Assembly: GCF_938036805.1 (NCBI RefSeq)
Contig: NZ_CALHWC010000229.1
Coordinates: 1-17,167, forward strand
Origin: an uncultured Streptococcus sp.
GTDB taxonomy: Bacteria > Bacillota > Bacilli > Lactobacillales > Streptococcaceae
DNA length: 17,167 nucleotides
Direction of reading: 5' to 3'
In this document: positions 7,017-13,514 of the stretch, in pieces
Position numbering within the stretch: position 1 is the first letter of the stretch
How the letters are laid out: each line of letters starts with the position of its first letter
The notes under the pieces: model-generated
What the model saw: only the letters and a program-made list of their open reading frames with translations
The model's database searches: none
Told to the model about the DNA's origin: nothing
Program-made: the position numbers and the translations under genes

Positions 7017-8319
7017 GCAAAACAGAGCCCGAGAGTTTGCTCTGGAAATTCTGGAAGAAGTCTTTGAGGAGGGAGCTTATTCCAATATTGCCCTCAATAA
7101 GGCTCTGAAACAAAGTAGCCTCAGTTCAGCTGATAAAAGCTTGGTCACGGAGCTGGTCTATGGAACGGTCGCTCGCAAAATTAGTCTGGAATGGCAGCTG
7201 GCTCATTGGGTGGAGGATAGAGACAAGCTGGATGCTTGGCTATATATCCTGCTTGAGCTCAGCCTTTATCAGATGCTCTATCTGGATAAAATTCCCCAGC
7301 ATGCTGTCGTCAATGAAGCTGTTGAGATTGCAAAAGGCCGCAAGCGTGGCAGTGAAAAATATGTCAATGCCATCCTGCGGAAAATTGGGCGGGAAGGTGC
7401 AGCTGATCCGGCCACTATCAACCGCAAGAACAAGCGCTACTCAGTCCAATATTCTCTACCGGTCTGGCTGGTTAAGGTCTTGATTGACGAATACGGGGAA
7501 GAACGCGCGGAAGCTATCTTTGCTAGTCTCTTTGAGCGCAACAAGGCCAGCATTCGAGTGACGGATGTGGCTCGAAAGGAAGAAATTAAAGCCGTTTTGG
7601 ATGCGGACGATTCGCTCTTGGCACCTTCAGCCTTGGTCAAGAAGCAAGGCCATTTTGCTGGTCATGAGTTCTTTGAAAAAGGCTTGATTACTATTCAAGA
7701 TGAGTCTAGCCAGCTGGTGCCTCCAACCTTGCAGATTGAGGGCCATGAGCAGATTTTGGATGCTTGCAGTGCGCCGGGTGGCAAGGCTGTGCACATGGCT
7801 TCCTATTTGACGAGTGGTCAGGTTACAGCCTTGGATCTTTACGACCATAAGCTGAACTTGATTCGTCAAAACGCAGAACGTCTAGGTTTGGCGGATAAAA
7901 TCACCACTAAAAAACTGGATGCAACCAAGGTATTTGAGACTTTTGGACCAAATGCTTTTGATAAAATCCTAGTGGACGCTCCCTGCTCTGGCATCGGCTT
8001 GGTTCGTCGCAAACCAGACATTAAGTACAATAAAGAAAACGCCGATTTTGAAAATTTACAAAAAATTCAGCTGGATATATTAGATAGCGTTTGTCAAAGT
8101 CTACGTAAAGGTGGTATAATAACTTATAGTACTTGCACGATTGTGTCTACAGAGAATTTTGAAGTGGTTAAGAAATTCTTAGAAAGACATTCAAACTTTG
8201 AGCAAGTTAGACTAGAACATGAAAGAGAAGATATCGTGAAAGACGGCTGTATCTTGATTACGCCAGAACTATATGGCAGTGATGGATTTTTTATCAGTCA
8301 ATTTAGGAAGATGTCTTAA
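7000..8319 (+). CDS. rsmB: 16S rRNA (cytosine-967-C5)-methyltransferase RsmB (Sun)
   Basis: Methylates C5 of a 16S rRNA cytosine (C967 in E. coli numbering) using S-adenosylmethionine. About 439 residues: an N-terminal NusB-like RNA-binding domain (residues 1 to about 130, with ALEILEEVFEEGAYSNIAL and LVTELVYGTVARK), then the methyltransferase domain. The SAM-binding motif DACSAPGGK starts at 254, motif IV DAPCSGIG at 326 with Cys329, and motif VI TYSTC ends at Cys379, the catalytic cysteine by analogy with E. coli RsmB. ATG 7000 overlaps the end of fmt; AGGTGA (6995-7000) would be better spaced for a TTG at 7006, so the start is uncertain by two codons. The last 100 codons are more AT-rich than the rest and contain a promoter-like sequence. 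Confidence 0.95.
   Translation: MNLESKQNRAREFALEILEEVFEEGAYSNIALNKALKQSSLSSADKSLVTELVYGTVARKISLEWQLAHWVEDRDKLDAWLYILLELSLYQMLYLDKIPQHAVVNEAVEIAKGRKRGSEKYVNAILRKIGREGAADPATINRKNKRYSVQYSLPVWLVKVLIDEYGEERAEAIFASLFERNKASIRVTDVARKEEIKAVLDADDSLLAPSALVKKQGHFAGHEFFEKGLITIQDESSQLVPPTLQIEGHEQILDACSAPGGKAVHMASYLTSGQVTALDLYDHKLNLIRQNAERLGLADKITTKKLDATKVFETFGPNAFDKILVDAPCSGIGLVRRKPDIKYNKENADFENLQKIQLDILDSVCQSLRKGGIITYSTCTIVSTENFEVVKKFLERHSNFEQVRLEHEREDIVKDGCILITPELYGSDGFFISQFRKMS
8091..8120 (+). promoter_or_regulatory. Promoter-like sequence inside rsmB, possibly for stp-stkP
   Basis: TTGTCA (8091-8096), an 18-nt spacer, then TATAAT (8115-8120) preceded by TGG (8112-8114), a TGn extension. It lies in the rsmB coding sequence about 220 nt before stp. 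The -10 is spelled by two consecutive ATA isoleucine codons, which are rare in streptococci. Promoter activity is an inference. Confidence 0.5.
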
Positions 8320-8340
8320 ATGGAGGAGGAAACTGGCAGT

Positions 8341-9081
8341 ATGGAAATTTCAATATTAACAGATGTTGGTCAAAAGCGGACAAATAATCAGGATTATGCC
8401 AATCTTTTTGTAAATCGGGCTGGCAAAACCATGATTATCTTGGCCGATGGTATGGGTGGTCACAGGGCCGGCAATATTGCCAGTGAAATGACAGTGACAG
8501 ACCTGGGTGCCGCATGGGTTGATACCCAGATTGATTCAGTAAATCAAGTTCGTGAATGGTTTGCAGAGCATCTGGAGCAAGAAAATCAGCGTATTCACCA
8601 ATTTGGTCAGGATGAAGAATACAAGGGCATGGGCACAACGCTAGAAGCCTTGGCTATCATCGACAATCAAGCCATTTATGCTCATATTGGTGATTCTCGC
8701 ATTGGCTTGATTCGTGGCGAGGAATATAGCCAATTAACCAGCGACCATTCACTTGTTAATGCTTTGCTCAAGGCTGGACAGATTACCCAAGAAGAGGCGG
8801 AACGCCATCCACAGAAGAATATTATCACTCAGTCTATTGGTCAAAAAGATGAAGTGCAGCCTGACTATGGCATGATCACGTTAGAAGATGGTGATTACCT
8901 TCTGCTCAACAGTGACGGTCTGACCAATATGATTTCAGACAGCGAAATTTATGATATTGTCACCAGCGATATCAGCTTATCTGAAAAAACTGAAACCTTA
9001 ATTCGCTTTGCCAACAATGCTGGAGGGCTGGATAATATCACAGTTGCTCTGGTTCGTTTTGACAAGGAGGAACAGGAATGA
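8341..9081 (+). CDS. stp: PP2C-type Ser/Thr protein phosphatase (PhpP/Stp/PppL)
   Basis: Metal-dependent cytoplasmic phosphatase that reverses phosphorylation by the adjacent kinase. With this start it is 246 residues, the same as pneumococcal PhpP. PP2C motifs: TDVGQKRTNNQD at 7-18, DGMGGH at 36-41, GDSRIG near 117, SDGLTN with Asp192, and GGLDNITVAL with Asp231; Asp192 and Asp231 match the metal-binding residues of PhpP. Two starts are possible. ATG 8341 begins at the family-conserved MEISILTDVG but has its SD (GGAGG, 8325-8329) 11 nt away. ATG 8320 (253 residues) has AGGAAG (8305-8310) 9 nt away. I choose 8341 on conservation. The stop overlaps the stkP start (ATGA). Confidence 0.96.
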   Translation: MEISILTDVGQKRTNNQDYANLFVNRAGKTMIILADGMGGHRAGNIASEMTVTDLGAAWVDTQIDSVNQVREWFAEHLEQENQRIHQFGQDEEYKGMGTTLEALAIIDNQAIYAHIGDSRIGLIRGEEYSQLTSDHSLVNALLKAGQITQEEAERHPQKNIITQSIGQKDEVQPDYGMITLEDGDYLLLNSDGLTNMISDSEIYDIVTSDISLSEKTETLIRFANNAGGLDNITVALVRFDKEEQE

Positions 9082-10952
9082 TTCAAATCGGCAAGATCTT
9101 TGCCGGGCGATATAAAATCATCAAACAGATTGGCCGTGGAGGCATGGCAGATGTCTATCTGGCCCGAGATCTGATACTTGATGGTGAGGAGGTTGCTGTA
9201 AAGGTTCTTAGAACCAATTATCAGACAGATCCTATTGCAGTTGCCCGCTTCCAAAGAGAAGCCAAAGCAATGGCGGACTTGGATCATCCTTACATTGTCC
9301 GGATTTCCGATATTGGAGAAGAAGATGGTCAGCAATATTTGGCCATGGAATATGTGTCTGGGCTTGACCTCAAGCGCTATATCAAAGAAAATTCTCCACT
9401 TTCAAACGAAGAAGCAGTCAGAATCATGGGGCAAATCCTATTGGCTATGCGCCTGGCGCATACACGCGGGATTGTCCACCGTGACCTAAAACCACAAAAT
9501 GTCCTCTTAACACCAGATGGTGATGCTAAAGTAACAGATTTTGGGATTGCCGTGGCTTTCGCAGAGACCAGCCTGACCCAGACCAATTCCATGCTGGGCT
9601 CGGTGCATTATCTTTCGCCAGAACAGGCACGGGGTTCCAAAGCCACTGTTCAGAGCGATATTTATGCCATGGGGATTATTTTCTACGAGATGCTGACAGG
9701 GCATATCCCTTATGACGGAGATAGTGCTGTGACGATTGCTTTGCAGCATTTCCAAAAGCCCCTGCCTTCAATCATCGCAGAAAACCCTAACGTTCCTCAG
9801 GCCTTGGAAAATGTGGTCATTAAGGCAACAGCTAAAAAGCTGAGCGATCGCTATCAATCGGTTGCGGAGATGTATGTTGACTTGTCTAGCAGCTTATCCT
9901 ATGACCGCCGAAATGAAAAGAAACTGGTCTTTGATGATGGAGCCAAGGCAGATACTAAAACTCTGCCAAAAGTTCCTCCTGTTCCTCAGTCAGCTCCAAG
10001 CCCTGTCGCAGAAGCAGTGGCTCCTAAAGCTACGGCTGATGTGAAGAGAGAGGCCCCTGTTTTAAAAGCTCCAGTCAAAAAGCCGAAAAAACGTCATTTA
10101 AGAGCTAGATACAAGGTCATGTTCTTAGCCATTCTCTTGGTTTTTGCAGCCTTCTTCTTCTTGCTCTATAAAAGTCCTGCCAATACTACGGTACCAGATG
10201 TAGCAGGTCAAACAGTGGCAGAAGCCCGTTCGACCATTACTGCTAAGGGTCTTGAGGTAGGAGAAGTCAAGGAGGACTACAGTGATAAAGTGGCGGAGGG
10301 TAAGATCATCAAGACAGATCCGCCAGCTAATAGTCAACGTCGTGAAAACAGTAAAGTAGATTTGATTGTCTCCAAAGGAGCAAAAACCTTTACGGTAGAA
10401 AATTACGTCGGTAAGAAATCCTCAGAGGCGATTGAAGATCTGAAAAGCACTTACAATATTCCTGAGAAGCTGATCAAGATCGTAGAAGAAGAAAGTTCTG
10501 ATGCTGAAGAAGGAGTGGTCATTAGCCAAACCCCAGCTGCAGGTTCTTCTTATGATGTAACGTCAAATAAACAGATTACCCTGACAGTGGCTAAAACGGT
10601 GACTAGAGTTGAAATGCCTGACTTCGGACATCTCCAAGTTTCCTATGCCTATGCACGGGCCTATCTGATGGAGATGGGAATTTCTGCGTCTCGAATCGAG
10701 CGTGTTATCGATAGTTCTGTAGAGTCAAGTCAAGCTGATTTGGTGATATCCCAGTCTCCAGCAGCGGGTCAAAGCATCAAATTGAAATCAAATACCAAGA
10801 TTAGGTTCTACGTAACAGATGGCACGGTCACTAGCTCTTCTAGTACAAGTGAGCGAACAGAACCATCATCCTCTTCAAGCAGCACGAGCGAGGAGGAAAG
10901 TCACTCGAGCTCTTCGAGCAGCTCTACGAGCGCATCGACGAGCCATCAGTGA
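9078..10952 (+). CDS. stkP: PASTA-domain Ser/Thr protein kinase (StkP/PknB)
   Basis: Membrane-anchored eukaryotic-type kinase coordinating cell division and wall synthesis in streptococci, 624 residues. The kinase domain is about residues 12-270: glycine loop IGRGGMADVY, Lys42, HRDLKPQN with Asp136, DFG at 154-156, and activation loop with SMLGSVHYLSPEQARG. A Pro/Ala/Lys-rich linker leads to one transmembrane helix at about 348-364. Outside the cell are three PASTA repeats (about 372-434, 437-505, 509-577), then a serine-rich tail of about 45 residues. Pneumococcal StkP has four PASTA repeats and no such tail. The start is certain: AAGGAGG (9064-9070) is 7 nt upstream and the ATG overlaps the stp stop, indicating translational coupling. 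No terminator is evident before the rimP promoter. Confidence 0.97.
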   Translation: MIQIGKIFAGRYKIIKQIGRGGMADVYLARDLILDGEEVAVKVLRTNYQTDPIAVARFQREAKAMADLDHPYIVRISDIGEEDGQQYLAMEYVSGLDLKRYIKENSPLSNEEAVRIMGQILLAMRLAHTRGIVHRDLKPQNVLLTPDGDAKVTDFGIAVAFAETSLTQTNSMLGSVHYLSPEQARGSKATVQSDIYAMGIIFYEMLTGHIPYDGDSAVTIALQHFQKPLPSIIAENPNVPQALENVVIKATAKKLSDRYQSVAEMYVDLSSSLSYDRRNEKKLVFDDGAKADTKTLPKVPPVPQSAPSPVAEAVAPKATADVKREAPVLKAPVKKPKKRHLRARYKVMFLAILLVFAAFFFLLYKSPANTTVPDVAGQTVAEARSTITAKGLEVGEVKEDYSDKVAEGKIIKTDPPANSQRRENSKVDLIVSKGAKTFTVENYVGKKSSEAIEDLKSTYNIPEKLIKIVEEESSDAEEGVVISQTPAAGSSYDVTSNKQITLTVAKTVTRVEMPDFGHLQVSYAYARAYLMEMGISASRIERVIDSSVESSQADLVISQSPAAGQSIKLKSNTKIRFYVTDGTVTSSSSTSERTEPSSSSSSTSEEESHSSSSSSSTSASTSHQ

Positions 10953-11018
10953 GGCAGCTAGTCGCAGTGATCTGATTGAGTCTATTTTAGGCTTTGTAGA
11001 TAAATAAAAGCGTATCCC

Positions 11019-11047
11019 TTGATTTTCAAGGCAGACTATGCTATAAT
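11019..11047 (+). promoter_or_regulatory. Promoter of the rimP-nusA-infB operon
   Basis: TTGATT (11019-11024), a 17-nt spacer and TATAAT (11042-11047), with TGC before the -10 (TGn extension). The -35 lies in a perfect inverted repeat, CCTTGA-TTT-TCAAGG (11017-11031). Transcription is expected to start near 11054. Confidence 0.8.
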
Positions 11048-11066
11048 CATCTTAGTGAATATAAAA

Positions 11067-11094
11067 GAGAGGCGAGGAAGTATCTTCGCCTCTT
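11067..11094 (+). promoter_or_regulatory. Strong leader hairpin upstream of rimP
   Basis: GAGAGGCGAGGA (11067-11078) pairs with TATCTTCGCC plus TCTT over 11083-11094: 12 pairs including two G-U, closed by a four-base loop AGTA (11079-11082). No T-run follows, so it is not a plain terminator. It ends 7 nt before the rimP SD, AGGAGGTG (11102-11109). The 3' arm contains CCTC, which could alternatively pair with GAGG of the SD. The function is unknown. Confidence 0.6.
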
Positions 11095-11116
11095 GTCTGT
11101 GAGGAGGTGCAGTCTT

Positions 11117-11587
11117 ATCGCAACGATTGTTGAATTAGTAAGAGAAGTTATTGAGCCAGCCATCCAAGAACCCTATGAATTAGTAGATATTGAGTATGGC
11201 AAGATGGGCGGTGACTATGTTCTCAGTGTTTTTGTAGACAAGCCCGAGGGGATTACGGTCAATGATACAGCAGATTTGACCGATATTATCAGTCCTCTGT
11301 TGGACTCTATCAAGCCCGATCCTTTTCCTGACCAGTATTTTCTGGAAGTGACCAGTCCAGGCTTGGAGCGCCCGCTTAAGACCAAGGAAGCTGTGGCAGC
11401 TGCAGTCGGCAGTTATATCCATGTCAGTCTTTATAAGGCGCTGGATAAAAACAAGGTTTTCGAAGGAACTTTACTTGGATTTGAAGACGATGTCTTGCTC
11501 ATGGAATATATGGATAAAACACGCAAAAAAGAAGTTGAAATTCCATATAGTCTGGTGTCAAAAGCAAGACTGGCCGTTAAATTTTAG
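11117..11587 (+). CDS. rimP: Ribosome maturation factor RimP
   Basis: Assembly factor for the 30S subunit (early binding of S12 in E. coli), 156 residues from this start, normal for the family. The conserved RimP regions are visible: ELVDIEYGKMGGDYVLSVFV, GITVNDTADLTDIISPLLD, FLEVTSPGLERPLK, and a C-terminal SH3-like part ending SLVSKARLAVKF. The start is unusual. The only strong SD, AGGAGGTG (11102-11109), is followed by no ATG, GTG, TTG or CTG in frame; the codon at the proper distance is ATC (11117), which would give (M)ATIVELVREV. Upstream in-frame TTG (11093) and GTG (11099) lie before or at the edge of the SD and would add unconserved residues encoded by the SD itself. First gene of the operon. 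Confidence 0.9.
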   Translation: MATIVELVREVIEPAIQEPYELVDIEYGKMGGDYVLSVFVDKPEGITVNDTADLTDIISPLLDSIKPDPFPDQYFLEVTSPGLERPLKTKEAVAAAVGSYIHVSLYKALDKNKVFEGTLLGFEDDVLLMEYMDKTRKKEVEIPYSLVSKARLAVKF

Positions 11588-11613
11588 TGAAAAATCGCAA
11601 TAATATAATGAAG

Positions 11614-11644
11614 AAAGGAATACTTTTGCTTCAGCAAAAGTTAC
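11614..11644 (+). promoter_or_regulatory. nusA translation start region: SD separated from start by a hairpin
   Basis: The SD AAAGGAA (11614-11620) is 25 nt from the ATG at 11645, too far for normal initiation. Between them lies a perfect hairpin, CTTTTGC (11623-11629), loop TTCA, GCAAAAG (11634-11640). Folding removes 18 nt and leaves 7 nt from AGGA to ATG. No other SD-like sequence is suitably placed. Confidence 0.65.
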
Positions 11645-12898
11645 ATGAAGATGAGTAAAGAAATGCTAGAGGCCTTCCGTATTTTGGAAGAGGACAAAGG
11701 TATTAAAAAAGAAGATATTATCGAAGCAGTGACAGAATCCCTTCGCTCTGCTTATCGTCGTCGCTACGGTCAGGCAGACAGCGCAGCCATTGAGTTTAAT
11801 GAAAAAACAGGTGATTTCCATGTCTATACTGTCCGTGAAGTTGTGGACGAGGTCTTTGACAGCCGCTTGGAAATCAGTCTCAAGGACGCCTTGGCTATCA
11901 GTTCTGCTTATGAGTTGGGAGACAAGATCAAGTTTGAAGAAGCGCCAGCTGAATTTGGCCGCGTAGCAGCTCAATCTGCTAAGCAGACCATCATGGAAAA
12001 GATGCGCAAACAAACTCGTGCCATCACTTACAATACCTACAAAGAACATGAAAATGAAATCATGTCAGGAACAGTGGAGCGCTTTGATAATCGCTTTATC
12101 TATGTCAATCTGGGCACTATTGAAGCACAATTATCTAAACAAGACCAGATTCCTGGTGAGGTCTTTGCCTCTCATGACCGCATCGAAGTTTTCGTCTACA
12201 AAGTAGAAGACAATCCTCGTGGTGTCAATGTTTTCGTTAGTCGTAGTCATCCAGAAATGATCAAGCGCTTGATGGAGCAGGAAATTCCTGAAGTTTACGA
12301 CGGAACTGTGGAAATCATGAGCGTGTCTCGGGAAGCGGGCGATCGGACCAAGGTAGCGGTTCGCAGCCACAATCCAAACGTAGATGCGATCGGAACCATC
12401 GTCGGACGTGGTGGTGCCAATATCAAGAAGATTACCAGCAAATTCCACCCAGCTAAATATGATGCCAAAAGTGGCCGTATGATTCCGACTGAGGAAAATA
12501 TCGATGTCATCGAGTGGGTTGCTGATCCAGCCGAGTACATCTACAATGCTATTGCTCCAGCAGAGGTCGATCAAGTTATCTTCCATGCAGAAGACAATAA
12601 GCGAGCTTTGGTTGTCGTGCCGGATAATAAGCTTTCACTGGCTATCGGCCGTCGTGGTCAAAACGTTCGTTTGGCAGCACATTTGACTGGCTTTAGGATT
12701 GACATCAAGTCAGCTAGTGAATTTGAAGCAATGGAAGCAGCCAACGAGCTTGGTGGATTTGGTCAAGATTACGTAGCAGAAGAAGTACCAGCCGAAGTCG
12801 ATGCCCTTTCAGCAGAATTTGAAGCGGAAGAGCTGAATGATACAGAAGTGGCAACTGAAATCGAACTCGAAGAAAGTGAAGCAGTAGCCGCAGAATAA
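11645..12898 (+). CDS. nusA: Transcription termination/antitermination factor NusA
   Basis: RNA polymerase-bound factor controlling pausing, intrinsic termination and antitermination, 417 residues. Domains in order: N-terminal RNAP-binding domain (about 1-125, MSKEMLEAFRILEEDKG, then RRRYG), S1 domain (about 135-200, SGTVERFDNRFIYVNLG), KH1 with GRGG at 254-257, KH2 with IGRRGQN at 334-340, and an acidic Glu/Ala-rich tail from about 370. The long duplicated acidic repeats of E. coli NusA are absent, as is usual in Firmicutes. The alternative start is ATG 11651, the family-typical MSKEM. 11645 is preferred because it is 7 nt from the SD once the intervening hairpin is folded. It sits between rimP (57 nt upstream) and ylxR (11 nt downstream). 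Confidence 0.96.
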   Translation: MKMSKEMLEAFRILEEDKGIKKEDIIEAVTESLRSAYRRRYGQADSAAIEFNEKTGDFHVYTVREVVDEVFDSRLEISLKDALAISSAYELGDKIKFEEAPAEFGRVAAQSAKQTIMEKMRKQTRAITYNTYKEHENEIMSGTVERFDNRFIYVNLGTIEAQLSKQDQIPGEVFASHDRIEVFVYKVEDNPRGVNVFVSRSHPEMIKRLMEQEIPEVYDGTVEIMSVSREAGDRTKVAVRSHNPNVDAIGTIVGRGGANIKKITSKFHPAKYDAKSGRMIPTEENIDVIEWVADPAEYIYNAIAPAEVDQVIFHAEDNKRALVVVPDNKLSLAIGRRGQNVRLAAHLTGFRIDIKSASEFEAMEAANELGGFGQDYVAEEVPAEVDALSAEFEAEELNDTEVATEIELEESEAVAAE

Positions 12899-12909
12899 GG
12901 GAGGCAGAT

Positions 12910-13206
12910 ATGGCAAAAACAAGAAAAATCCCTTTAAGAAAATCAGTTGTGTCAAATGAAGTGATTGACAAGCGTGATCTGTTGCGCATCGTCAAGAATA
13001 AAGAAGGTCAGGTATTCATTGATCCGACAGGCAAGGCCAATGGGCGGGGCGCTTATATCAAGCTAGATAATGAAGAAGCTCAGCAGGCTAAGAAAAAGCG
13101 GGTCTTTAACCGTAGTTTCAGTATGGAAGTAGAAGAAAGTTTCTACGACGAGCTGATTGCCTATGTCGATCACAAGGTCAAGAGAAGAGAGTTGGGTCTT
13201 GAATAA
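12910..13206 (+). CDS. rnpM: YlxR family RNA-binding protein (RnpM)
   Basis: A 98-residue basic protein of the YlxR/DUF448 family, recognised from TRKIPLRKSVVSNEVIDKRDLLRIV, the family signature DPTGKANGRGAYIK (about residues 39-52) and its fixed place between nusA and ylxQ. The B. subtilis homologue has been described as a modulator of RNase P, hence the name RnpM; whether this holds in streptococci is inference. Many family members begin with a C-x-x-C-type N-terminus; here the equivalent region has no cysteine (TRKIPLRK). The SD GGGAGG (12899-12904) lies 5 nt before the ATG. Its last codons overlap the start of ylxQ by 8 nt, suggesting translational coupling. Confidence 0.9.
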   Translation: MAKTRKIPLRKSVVSNEVIDKRDLLRIVKNKEGQVFIDPTGKANGRGAYIKLDNEEAQQAKKKRVFNRSFSMEVEESFYDELIAYVDHKVKRRELGLE

Positions 13207-13498
13207 AGAAAAACTAGCAAACTTGCTGGGTTTGGCCCAGCGGGCTGGCCGCATCATTTCAGGAGAAGAATTGGTCATCAAAGCCATCCAAGAAGGCAAG
13301 GTTCATCTGATCTTTCTAGCTGAGGATGCCGGACCAAATCTGACGAAAAAAATGACTGATAAAAGCCATTATTACAAGATAGAAGTGTCAACCGTGTTTT
13401 CAACACTGGAATTAAGCACTGCGATTGGCAAAGCTCGTAAAGTAGCTGCCGTCACAGATGCTGGTTTTACAAAGAAAATGAGGTCTCTTATGCAATAG
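13199..13498 (+). CDS. YlxQ, L7Ae/L30e-type RNA-binding protein
   Basis: A 99-residue protein of the ribosomal L7Ae/L30e/S12e/Gadd45 fold, which binds kink-turn RNA. It is recognised from KLANLLGLAQRAGRIISGEE, VHLIFLAEDAGPNLTKK and the position ylxR-ylxQ-infB. The start is TTG at 13199 (NKEKLANLLG follows), 8 nt inside the end of ylxR; the in-frame ATG at 13157 would add 14 unconserved residues read from the ylxR sequence. The upstream AGAGAAGAG (13180-13190) is only a weak SD, so initiation probably relies on ribosomes finishing ylxR. The cellular role is not well established; binding to k-turn RNAs has been reported for the B. subtilis relative. 16 nt separate it from infB. Confidence 0.88.
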   Translation: MNKEKLANLLGLAQRAGRIISGEELVIKAIQEGKVHLIFLAEDAGPNLTKKMTDKSHYYKIEVSTVFSTLELSTAIGKARKVAAVTDAGFTKKMRSLMQ

Positions 13499-13514
13499 AA
13501 GAGGAGGACAAGAA

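Noticed and set aside
10819..11007. Open frame overlapping the StkP tail and running past its stop, ending SRSDLIESILGFVDK
   Set aside because: Within stkP it only gives an Arg/Ala-rich reading of serine codons and has no SD. A frameshift in stkP is unlikely because the stkP frame stays open through a coherent Ser-rich tail.
11604..11609. TATAAT just before nusA as a possible internal promoter
   Set aside because: There is no TG extension and no -35 box at 16-18 nt, and the AT-rich context makes a chance match likely.
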